From positions 56,857 through 120,856 of the forward strand of contig NZ_JAHESF010000020.1 in NCBI RefSeq assembly GCF_018598225.1: a DNA stretch of 64,000 nt, given 5' to 3'. A model generated the notes under the pieces. It made no database searches. It was not told the origin of the DNA and worked only from the letters and a program-made list of their open reading frames with translations. The DNA comes from Chryseosolibacter histidinae (GTDB taxonomy: Bacteria > Bacteroidota > Bacteroidia > Cytophagales > Cyclobacteriaceae). The translations under genes were made by a program, and so were the position numbers. Shown one piece after another: positions 17,793-25,224 of this stretch (its first letter is position 1; each line of letters starts with the position of its first letter).

Positions 17793-20700
17793 ATGATCCG
17801 TCTATTTTTGCGTGGACTGGCAGTAGCCGGTTTTTTCCTGCTTCCGCTGATGGTTTCAGCACAGCTTTCGTTCAGGGCTGTTACTTCCATCAACATGCCC
17901 AACACGCCGTTCGAGCTGGCGAAAGGAGACCTCAACAACGATGGCCGGCCCGACGTAGTCTCGTGTAACTTCAACAGCAATGCAGGGCAGCAGATCACGG
18001 TGGTGCTCAACACCGGCTCGGGTACCTTTACGGGAGCGGCCTTCAAAAATTTTGCAGCGGGCACCAACGTGAACGATATAGCGCTCGGCGACTTCAATAA
18101 AGACGGCAACCTCGATGTTGTTGTCTGCAGCCAGAGCAACGTCAACTTCTCACTGCTCACGGGCGACGGCACGGGTAACCTGGCGGCACCGGTAAGCTTC
18201 GCGGCAGGTGATGTACCCGAAGGCATCGCCATAGGGGATATGAATAAAGACAACAACCTCGACGTGCTGGTGTCTAACCGCGGAACACCTGCAGACCTGA
18301 GGATCTATGCAGGCAACGGTGCGGGAGGATTTGCTGCGCCCACTGTAATACCGATCACCAACATCGGCGATGTTACCGTGGCGGATTTCAACAAAGACTC
18401 CAACCCCGACTTTGCTGTTTTTGTGAACGGCAATGTGCAGGTATGGTCCGGCAATGGCTCGGGAACCACGTTCACCCTGACCCAGACCATTACTTCCGCC
18501 GGCTCCGACGATGATATCGATGTTGCTGACCTCAACAACGACGGGGCTATGGACATCCATACAAGCTCCACCTATATTATGAACAACGGCACGGGAACAT
18601 TCACCACTCCTGTTGCTTTGATCAACCCTCCCGGGGAAGAAATGACTACCGGCGATGTGAACAACGATGGCAACCTAGACCTGGTGCAAACGGATTACAA
18701 TGCGCATTATCCGAACACGCGCATCTACCTGGGTGATGGCACGGGCACGTTTACCATGCTCGCCAAATTCGAAACTTATATCTATGCGCTGGGCCTTCAG
18801 GTGCTGGACGTGAACAACGATGGTAAAATGGACATTGTGGGTGTTGGAACGGATGGGTCGCTCCGGCGCGCGGATATCCTCATCGGCGATGGTACCGGGT
18901 ATTTCGATTCAGTGATCAAATATCCCACGGCAGCCAATCCCGTCGATATGGTGAAAGGCGACTTCAACGAAGACGGAAAGATCGATGTGGCCCTGTGTCA
19001 TTATGCCGGTGGCAGCAACGTGTCTGTCTATCTTGGGCAGGGGCAGGGCAGGTTCGGCAAGCCGGCCACTTATGCCGCGAGCCAGTTTCCCCGCCAGATC
19101 ATAACCCTGGATTACAACAAGGATACACACGCTGATCTGGTGACGCTCAACGAGGGAACCTCTGCTGCCATATCCATTTTCACAGGTAATGGCGCGGGAC
19201 AGTTCACATTGCTGACCAGCTTTGGTGTTACCGCTAACTTCGGACGCATTACCGCCGCGGATTTCAATAACGATACGCATACCGACCTCGTTGTTTCAGG
19301 CGGCACAGCGGCGAATGTCATCTCCCTGATCACAGGCACCGGCTCCGGCTTCAACGCGCCGGTGACGATCAACATGTCTGCTAAGATCTACGACGTGAAG
19401 GCAGCCGACTTCGACGGCAACGGCAACCAGGATGTGGCCGCTACTTTTACCAACGACAACAAATTCGGCATACTGTTTGGCAATGGGGCAGGAGCTTTTA
19501 CGGAAGGGCCGAAGTACAATGCGTTCCGTGAGCTGATCGAAGTGCATGACCTTAACAATGATTCAAAGCCTGATGCTATCATCCATTCCGGCGGTACCAC
19601 GGGAAAGGACATCATGATCAACGATGGCACCGGCAACTTTACGGCTTCTGTGTTCAGTCCACCGCTGTCATTGCGCGGGCTTGGTTATGCCGATATGGAT
19701 GGCGACGGCATCAAAGATCTGGTGGTGGGCAGTCAGAATTCCATCAGCTCAAGCTCGGGCCTGCACCGCATTTACAAAGGTTCTGCTTCAGGCACTTTTG
19801 GCACGCTGATCTACACGAAGGATTACTCGGGCGGAAGCAGCCTCGTAACGCACGATGTGAACGGAGACGGAAAGATGGACATCATCACAACTTCGTATAA
19901 TATCTATGAAGATTACCTGGCCGTGATGATCAACAATACATCTACCTGTACGCCGCCATCGGTAAGCGCACTCAGCTCCGCCACTACAGTCTGCGCGGGG
20001 TCACCCGTGACGTTGTCTGTCACTGCTTCGGGCACCGGCACCATCAGCTACCAGTGGAAGAAGGGTAGCTCCAATATCTCAGGCGCCACCAGCGCTTCAT
20101 ACAGCATTGCGGCTGCGGCGGCAACGGATGCCGGGTCTTATACAGTGTCGCTGACCAACACGTGTGGCACCGTTACCAGCAATTCTGTTACCGTAACCGT
20201 AAATGCCTGTGGCAACAACGGTCAGCCCCCTGTGATCACAACGACCCTCCTCAGCGCGATGGCAGGAAAAATTATTACATTGAACCTGCTGCCCATGATC
20301 AGCGACGCCGACAACGACCTCGATCTCAGCTCGCTGGAGGTAGTACAGCAGCCCGGCAGTGGTGCGCTGGCCACGATCTCCGGCACCACCCTTACCGTCA
20401 GCTACGAAAACATCACCTTCTCAGGAACGGAATCGATTACCATCGGCATCTGCGACTTGCAGGATCATTGCATCCAGCAACAGCTCACCATCGAGGTGGA
20501 GGCTACGCAGGCGAACGCGCTCATCATTTACAATGGGATATCGCCCGGCGGAGATCAATACAATGCTACCTGGCAGATCAAAAATATCGACGCGCTGCCC
20601 GAAACCCGCAACAACACCGTGACCCTCTACAACCGCTGGGGCGACGAAGTATACCGGGCCACCAACTACAACAACGTTACCACTGTATTCACCGGCATCG

Positions 20701-20798
20701 GCAAAAACGGCAACGAGCTTCCCTCAGGCACTTATTTTTATAAGATCGTATTCTCTGGCCATCCGGCCAAAACGGGATACCTGGTACTGAAAAGGTAA
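17793..20798 (+). CDS. Secreted FG-GAP/VCBS repeat protein with Ig-like and gliding-type C-terminal domain
   Basis: The 1001-aa protein has a signal peptide, then residues about 35-710 with 14 DxNxDG-like calcium-binding loops (for example GDLNNDGRPD, GDFNKDGNLD, ADFNNDTHTD), which form FG-GAP/VCBS beta-propeller blades. An Ig-like domain follows (about 722-800) and the C-terminus holds NRWGDEVYRA and LPSGTYFYKIVF, the marks of the T9SS type B sorting domain. It should be exported by type IX secretion and held at or released from the surface with the PorP protein encoded before it. Likely an adhesin or surface lectin; the ligand is unknown. Confidence 0.9.
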   Translation: MIRLFLRGLAVAGFFLLPLMVSAQLSFRAVTSINMPNTPFELAKGDLNNDGRPDVVSCNFNSNAGQQITVVLNTGSGTFTGAAFKNFAAGTNVNDIALGDFNKDGNLDVVVCSQSNVNFSLLTGDGTGNLAAPVSFAAGDVPEGIAIGDMNKDNNLDVLVSNRGTPADLRIYAGNGAGGFAAPTVIPITNIGDVTVADFNKDSNPDFAVFVNGNVQVWSGNGSGTTFTLTQTITSAGSDDDIDVADLNNDGAMDIHTSSTYIMNNGTGTFTTPVALINPPGEEMTTGDVNNDGNLDLVQTDYNAHYPNTRIYLGDGTGTFTMLAKFETYIYALGLQVLDVNNDGKMDIVGVGTDGSLRRADILIGDGTGYFDSVIKYPTAANPVDMVKGDFNEDGKIDVALCHYAGGSNVSVYLGQGQGRFGKPATYAASQFPRQIITLDYNKDTHADLVTLNEGTSAAISIFTGNGAGQFTLLTSFGVTANFGRITAADFNNDTHTDLVVSGGTAANVISLITGTGSGFNAPVTINMSAKIYDVKAADFDGNGNQDVAATFTNDNKFGILFGNGAGAFTEGPKYNAFRELIEVHDLNNDSKPDAIIHSGGTTGKDIMINDGTGNFTASVFSPPLSLRGLGYADMDGDGIKDLVVGSQNSISSSSGLHRIYKGSASGTFGTLIYTKDYSGGSSLVTHDVNGDGKMDIITTSYNIYEDYLAVMINNTSTCTPPSVSALSSATTVCAGSPVTLSVTASGTGTISYQWKKGSSNISGATSASYSIAAAAATDAGSYTVSLTNTCGTVTSNSVTVTVNACGNNGQPPVITTTLLSAMAGKIITLNLLPMISDADNDLDLSSLEVVQQPGSGALATISGTTLTVSYENITFSGTESITIGICDLQDHCIQQQLTIEVEATQANALIIYNGISPGGDQYNATWQIKNIDALPETRNNTVTLYNRWGDEVYRATNYNNVTTVFTGIGKNGNELPSGTYFYKIVFSGHPAKTGYLVLKR

Positions 20799-20800
20799 AA

Positions 20801-20834
20801 GTAGTCCATGGTCCATAGTCGATGGTCCATGGCA
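20801..20834. repeat. Heptad array, GTCCATG variant
   Basis: Units AGTCCATG, GTCCATA, GTCGATG, GTCCATG repeat with a 7-8-nt period just 3 nt after the stop codon of the FG-GAP gene. It is a C-to-T variant of the GTCCACG family. No matching right arm is seen nearby. Confidence 0.65.
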
Positions 20835-20924
20835 GCACAGTGTTGCATTTACGTTCTGTGTCCTTAATCAAAGCTGCGGGAAAGTCACCCAGTCTTTCTC
20901 GCGGCTTCAACACCTACTTACTCC

Positions 20925-20992
20925 TTAATTCTTACTCCTTACTTCTCCTCCCATACTCCTCCTACTGACTCCTGGCTTCTGACTTCTTATTT
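20925..20992. repeat. Heptad array, TACTCCT / TGACTCC family
   Basis: Tandem 7-nt pyrimidine units (TTACTCC, TTCTTAC, TGACTCC, TGGCTTC). It is in opposite orientation to the array at 23785-23870, so the two arrays bracket the 2Fe-2S/molybdoenzyme operon as inverted repeats. The rest of the 20799-21103 gap contains an AT-rich stretch (21065-21105) that probably holds the operon promoter. Confidence 0.7.
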
Positions 20993-21106
20993 CCCCACCA
21001 ACGCCGTTCGCGGTGAGGCAGCTGCGTACGTCTAAGGCTCCGGTGCGTTGGTCTAAAATCCTGGCAAGTGATCATTTTTTAATGTTGATTAACTTAAAAA
21101 TGATTG

Positions 21107-21568
21107 ATGGCACAGGTTCAGCTGAATGTTAACGGAAAGGCGTACGTGGTTGACGCTGATCCGCAGATGCCGTTGCTTTGGGCGCTTCGCGACTTGATCG
21201 GCCTCACGGGTACCAAGTACGGTTGCGGCATAGCACAATGTGGTGCGTGTACGGTGCACCTCGATGGCAAGGCCACCCGCTCGTGCTCTGTTCCGCTGTC
21301 TGCTGTGGGCAGCAAGGCTGTCACAACGATTGAAGGACTTTCACCCGACGGCCGTCATCCGCTGCAGCTGGCGTGGCAGGAAGAAGATGTGCCCCAATGT
21401 GGTTATTGCCAGTCGGGCCAGATCATGAACGCTGCGGCATTCCTGAAGCAAAACCCGTCGCCTACCGACGAGGAGATCACGCGGGCCATGACAGGTAACC
21501 TCTGCCGTTGTGGCACCTATCAGCGCATCCATAAGGCTATCCGCAGATCGCTCACTGTAAAACCTTAA
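21107..21568 (+). CDS. (2Fe-2S)-binding subunit of a xanthine-dehydrogenase-family molybdoenzyme
   Basis: The 153-aa protein carries two [2Fe-2S] clusters. The plant-ferredoxin-type cluster is marked by [15 protein letters not shown], and the helical cluster by [10 protein letters not shown] and CRCGTYQRI. Length and pattern match the small subunit of isoquinoline 1-oxidoreductase (IorA-like). It passes electrons from the molybdenum site to an acceptor, here probably a membrane or periplasmic cytochrome since no FAD subunit is encoded. I used the ATG at 21107 rather than the TTG before it. The catalytic subunit gene follows after 12 nt. Confidence 0.92.
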   Translation: MAQVQLNVNGKAYVVDADPQMPLLWALRDLIGLTGTKYGCGIAQCGACTVHLDGKATRSCSVPLSAVGSKAVTTIEGLSPDGRHPLQLAWQEEDVPQCGYCQSGQIMNAAAFLKQNPSPTDEEITRAMTGNLCRCGTYQRIHKAIRRSLTVKP

Positions 21569-21580
21569 TCATCACATCGT

Positions 21581-23779
21581 ATGAACAGAAGGGACTTTAT
21601 TCGTTCATCCGCGCTGACAGGCGGTGGTTTTATGCTATCGTTCCACATAACAGCGCACCCCGCACTTGTTGCTGAAACTGAAACTGAAACAGCAGCCCTG
21701 GGCGACTTTCTCCAGATCTCACCTTCGGGCGAAGTGTTGTTCCAGTTTGTGAAACATGAAATGGGGCAGGGCATTTCCACCTCGATGGCACAGATCATTT
21801 CAGAGGAGCTGTGTGCCGACTGGGAGAAAGTGAAGGTCGTTTTCCCGCTCGCCGACATGAAGAAATACCAGAACGACAGGAACGGCGGGCACGATACGGG
21901 AGGCAGCTGCACTATCATTTACCAGTGGGACCTCTTGCGCAAAGCAGGCGCTACCGCCCGGCAAATGCTCGTTCACGCTGCGGCAGCACAGTGGAAGGTT
22001 GCCGTGGGCGATTGTTACGCCGAAAAACATTACGTGATCCATAGGCCTTCGTCGCGCCGGCTTTCGTTCGGCGAGCTGGCAAACGTTGCAGCCCGGCAGC
22101 CTGTGCCCACAGACGTAACGTTGAAAGACCAGAAGACCTTTGACCTCATCGGCAAACCGAAAGCAGCGAGGCTCATTCCCGCCATGGTTACCGGTGCGCT
22201 CCAGTATGGGCTCGATGTGCAGGTTCCCGGCATGCTGTATGCCGTGATCGCACGGTGCCCGGTATTCAAAGGAAAGCTGAAACGTTTCGATGCCACGCAG
22301 GCGATGAAGGTAAAGGGTGTGAAAAAAGTGTTCACCACAAAGCCCATCGCTGGCCTTCAGACAGAAACTCCTTTTATGCCCCACGATATCCGCGAAGGGG
22401 TAGTGGTGGTGGCCGACTCGTTCTGGGCTGCCAAACAAGGCAGGGAAGCCCTGAAGATCGAATGGGATGAAGGTGTGAATGCCCATGCCAGCTCCGAAGA
22501 CTTTGAAAAGCTCGCTGCCCGCCGCGCACAGCAACGCACGGCGCCTACCGGTTACGTAGGTGATGAGAACGCGGTGGCAGACATTTCCCGTGTACGCAAA
22601 ACGTTGCGGGCCTCATACGTCTTTCCGCACCAGCTTCATGCCTGCATGGAACCGTTGAATTGTACAGCCCGTGTCACGCCAGATGGTTGTGAGGTGTGGA
22701 TGGGCTCACAGGCACCAAACCTCATTGTGACTGAGATCCAGCGTGTATTTCATTTTCGTGAAGAGCAGGTAAAAGTGCACCTCTTTCCCTCGGGTGGCGG
22801 CTTCGGTCGCAGGTATTATCCCGATATGGCCATTGAAGCAGTTTTCATCGCGCGCGAAACCGGTACCATGCCCGTGAAAATGATCTGGACCCGTGAAGAC
22901 GATCACCAGCACAACCTTGCACACCTCTTCCAGCACATGGAGTACCAGGCCGCCCTTGACAAGGACAATAACCTGTACGCCTGGTGCGAGAAAGAGATCA
23001 GGACCTATACATGGGGAGCGAAGTATGCCAACCCGGAGCTGCCCGCCATGGCGTACAACATCCCCAACGTGCGATATGATTTCGAAGACATGATCCCTGA
23101 TGAGCTCGTTCACTCTTCGGCATGGCGGGGCGTGGTGGGGCATGGCAGGTTCTTCAGCGAATGTTTTGTGGATGAGATCGCGGCAGAGCTGAAGGTAGAT
23201 CCCTATACTTTTCGCATGGCGCTGCTGAAGGAAGAAAAAGACGTTTATGTCGGTGGCGAGCACCCCGTCTCCGGAAGCCGCCTCCGGAAGGTGCTGTCGC
23301 TGGCGGCGGAGAAGGCGGGCTGGGGAAAAACCCTTGAGCCCGGGCAAGGCATGGGTGTAGCGGCAAGTCCATACGGGAACAGCTATTGCGCAGTAGTGGC
23401 AGCAGTAACGGTTCGCGAAGGCAAGCTCACGATAGACAAACTTACCGTTGCCGTCGACTGCGGCAGGGTGATCAACCCCTCCGGCGCCGACAACCAGATC
23501 GTAGGCGGCCTTGTCTGGAGTCTCACGGCCCTGCTATACGGCGGACTGCCTATCAAAAACGGCCGCGCCCTCCATACCAATTTTCACCAGAACAAGCTCA
23601 TGCGCATGGACGAATGCCCGCCGATCGAAGTTCACTTCATCGAGAGCCGCGATGAACGGCCCTGGGGCATCGGCGAGATCTCCAGTCCGTTAGGAGTGCC
23701 AGCAGTGTTAAATGCGATCTTCGCGGCGACGGGGAAGCGGATTAGGAAGATTCCGGTGACGAAGGAGGTTTTGAGTTAG
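21581..23779 (+). CDS. Xanthine dehydrogenase family molybdopterin-binding subunit (IorB-like)
   Basis: The 732-aa catalytic subunit begins NRRDFIRSSA, a twin-arginine motif, so the folded holoenzyme is probably exported by Tat with its small subunit. Molybdopterin-dehydrogenase features include GQGISTSMAQIISEEL near residue 64, FPSGGGFGRRYYPD near residue 403, and a C-terminal GIGEISSPLGVPAVLNAIF, where the conserved Glu-containing motif serves as active-site base. The family hydroxylates N-heterocycles or oxidises aldehydes. The exact substrate is unknown, and no MoCo maturation genes are in the window. It forms an operon with the 2Fe-2S gene. Confidence 0.92.
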   Translation: MNRRDFIRSSALTGGGFMLSFHITAHPALVAETETETAALGDFLQISPSGEVLFQFVKHEMGQGISTSMAQIISEELCADWEKVKVVFPLADMKKYQNDRNGGHDTGGSCTIIYQWDLLRKAGATARQMLVHAAAAQWKVAVGDCYAEKHYVIHRPSSRRLSFGELANVAARQPVPTDVTLKDQKTFDLIGKPKAARLIPAMVTGALQYGLDVQVPGMLYAVIARCPVFKGKLKRFDATQAMKVKGVKKVFTTKPIAGLQTETPFMPHDIREGVVVVADSFWAAKQGREALKIEWDEGVNAHASSEDFEKLAARRAQQRTAPTGYVGDENAVADISRVRKTLRASYVFPHQLHACMEPLNCTARVTPDGCEVWMGSQAPNLIVTEIQRVFHFREEQVKVHLFPSGGGFGRRYYPDMAIEAVFIARETGTMPVKMIWTREDDHQHNLAHLFQHMEYQAALDKDNNLYAWCEKEIRTYTWGAKYANPELPAMAYNIPNVRYDFEDMIPDELVHSSAWRGVVGHGRFFSECFVDEIAAELKVDPYTFRMALLKEEKDVYVGGEHPVSGSRLRKVLSLAAEKAGWGKTLEPGQGMGVAASPYGNSYCAVVAAVTVREGKLTIDKLTVAVDCGRVINPSGADNQIVGGLVWSLTALLYGGLPIKNGRALHTNFHQNKLMRMDECPPIEVHFIESRDERPWGIGEISSPLGVPAVLNAIFAATGKRIRKIPVTKEVLS

Positions 23780-23784
23780 AAGAA

Positions 23785-23870
23785 TTAAGGAGTAAGGAGT
23801 AAGGAGTAAGGAGTAAGGAGTAAGGAGTAAGGAGGAGAAGCCAGAAGTCAGGAGCCAGGAGTCAGAAGGA
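23785..23870. repeat. Heptad array, GGAGTAA family followed by GTCAGGAGCC units
   Basis: About seven near-perfect GGAGTAA units run in tandem, followed by degenerate units of the form AGAAGTC, AGGAGCC, AGGAGTC. It begins about 6 nt after the molybdoenzyme stop codon. The period of seven excludes continued coding. It mirrors the array at 20925-20992 on the other side of the operon. Confidence 0.8.
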
Positions 23871-23970
23871 GAGGAGTGAAGTACGGGAGCTGAGTTCAAT
23901 TTTGTTGGACGTGAGAAGTTGTTAGGAAGATAACATCAGGTCAGTGAATAGGAAATTGTTTGATTGTCAC

Positions 23971-24025
23971 TAAAGGCCTGAAGGGCCTTAATATCAATAG
24001 CCACGGGTTTTAACCCGTGGCTATT
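23971..24025. terminator. Double hairpin between convergent genes, probable bidirectional terminator
   Basis: A small stem (AAGGCC / GGCCTT, 23973-23989) is followed by a perfect 14-bp stem AATAGCCACGGGTT-TT-AACCCGTGGCTATT at 23996-24025. It sits between the convergent molybdoenzyme (ends 23779) and small minus-strand gene (ends 24123). No long T run is present, so termination is inferred from position. The sequence may also be a REP-like repeat. Confidence 0.5.
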
Positions 24026-24122
24026 GTGTATTGGTATTTTCATGTGCCACAGGTAATCCCAATCTGGAGGTGCATTTTTTGGCACATAACGCGGTGTATG
24101 TGATCAATGCACGGTATCTCTA

Positions 24123-24386
24123 CTAATTGTGCGTCTGCTTTTTGCGAAGCCCTTGATAGAGCGTAATGCGTGACAAATACTTATCAAGGTCGGCGTAATC
24201 TACCGTGCAGATCTTTTCGATCTCACCGGTGTCGATATTGTGGTACGATTCTATGAACAGCGCGTTCAGTGAATAGAGATAGATGCGGTGATCATAATAC
24301 TCGATGGAGCAAACCGGCGCAGCGAGGTCATCCACCAGCAGTATCTTGTTGTACATCGAAAGCTCATTAAAAGATCCGGCATTCAT
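24123..24386 (-). CDS. Hypothetical protein, 87 aa
   Basis: I do not recognise a family. The predicted protein is soluble, has no signal peptide or membrane span, and shows an alternating hydrophobic pattern (ILLVDDLAAPVCSIEYYDHR, IYLYSLNALFIESYHN) that suggests a small alpha/beta fold. Coding is supported by its isolated position, ordinary codon use and lack of any competing frame. It ends with a short basic/His tail (KKQTHN). No function can be given. Confidence 0.6.
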   Translation of the reverse strand: MNAGSFNELSMYNKILLVDDLAAPVCSIEYYDHRIYLYSLNALFIESYHNIDTGEIEKICTVDYADLDKYLSRITLYQGLRKKQTHN

Positions 24387-24752
24387 AACTTTATCTTCTT
24401 GCGTTCACATCCTTAACCATATCGCCCATGGTGGCGATGTTTATGTGAATTAACGTAATATATTCGTGCCAGGATCATTTCCAGGGTTTGTGCCCGAACA
24501 CGGCACCGTTTTGAAAACGCCATGGCGATCCGTAAACAGTGCTTTTACAGACGAAGAAGGCTATCAAAAAAAGCGGCATCCGTTGTAAGAGCGCCGGTTG
24601 GAAAAACAGGAAGGCTTGTACAGAGGCTGTGGGCGTGCAGAAAAAAAATTAAACTTTTTTACAGATTCGTTTATTTAGCAGGTTGCCTGGTAAGAAATGC
24701 GTAAGGAAATCCTTTTTTTTGAAGAGATTCGTTTTCCGGAACTTAATGTCGA
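24387..24752. other. Intergenic region, AT-rich, no supported gene
   Basis: A 60-codon frame on the plus strand (24522-24704) is very basic and Arg/Lys-rich with no recognisable pattern, and I do not consider it real. The region is AT-rich with A and T runs near 24645-24720 and probably carries divergent promoters for the genes at 24386 (minus) and 24753 (plus). No full TTTG/TAnnTTTG pair was found. Confidence 0.45.
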
Positions 24753-25076
24753 ATGCACAACAAAATCATTGACGCTTATCCTTTTCTGGAACAGATCCCT
24801 CCCGATCTCCTGGATACCTTGGACCTGAACAGCCTGTACATTCCAACAGAACAAGAACGATCCACGTTATCAGAGCTCTCGGCTTTGCTGAAAAATCCGG
24901 TGGTCATCTACAAAAAACACTATACAGCCCATGGCGCGCACCTCTGCAGAACGATCCGCAGCGCCGAGCTGACCCACGACCAGCTCGATGCCTTGCGGGC
25001 CTGCGAAGCAAAGCTCGCTGCGAATGACAAAGTACTGGTGGCATACTGTGATCCGGTGGAGATTACAGTAAGTTAG
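24753..25076 (+). CDS. Hypothetical protein, 107 aa
   Basis: No family is recognised. The sequence looks like a real soluble protein: a leucine-rich first half (FLEQIPPDLLDTLDLNSLYI) and a helical second half with LTHDQLDALRACEAKL. It has no signal peptide, membrane span or metal-binding motif. It is followed by two small hairpins and a permease gene and does not overlap either neighbour. It might act in regulation by position, but this is a guess. Confidence 0.55.
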   Translation: MHNKIIDAYPFLEQIPPDLLDTLDLNSLYIPTEQERSTLSELSALLKNPVVIYKKHYTAHGAHLCRTIRSAELTHDQLDALRACEAKLAANDKVLVAYCDPVEITVS

Positions 25077-25088
25077 TTGGGGGTGTGT

Positions 25089-25157
25089 GGGAACTAAGTT
25101 CCCAGGCGAGGCTTTGCTATCGAACAAGATTTTAAAGGCGCACGGAAGAAACTTCCG
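25089..25157. repeat. Two short perfect hairpins
   Basis: GGGAACTAAGTTCCC (25089-25103) and CGGAAG-AAA-CTTCCG (25143-25157) lie in the 148-nt gap before the permease gene. Both have the layout of REP-like intergenic palindromes; they could also terminate transcription of the hypothetical gene upstream. Confidence 0.45.
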
Positions 25158-25224
25158 CGCTATGTTGTAACAATCTTCATCCCCCTGAGTTACCCTTCTG
25201 ATCTGCCCCGTAACGATCAGACTC

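Noticed and set aside
23785..23870. Possible CRISPR array after the molybdoenzyme gene
   Set aside because: Direct tandem 7-nt units without spacers; not a CRISPR.
24522..24704. 60-codon plus-strand reading frame
   Set aside because: Very basic composition, no family pattern, in an AT-rich region with probable promoters; looks like chance.
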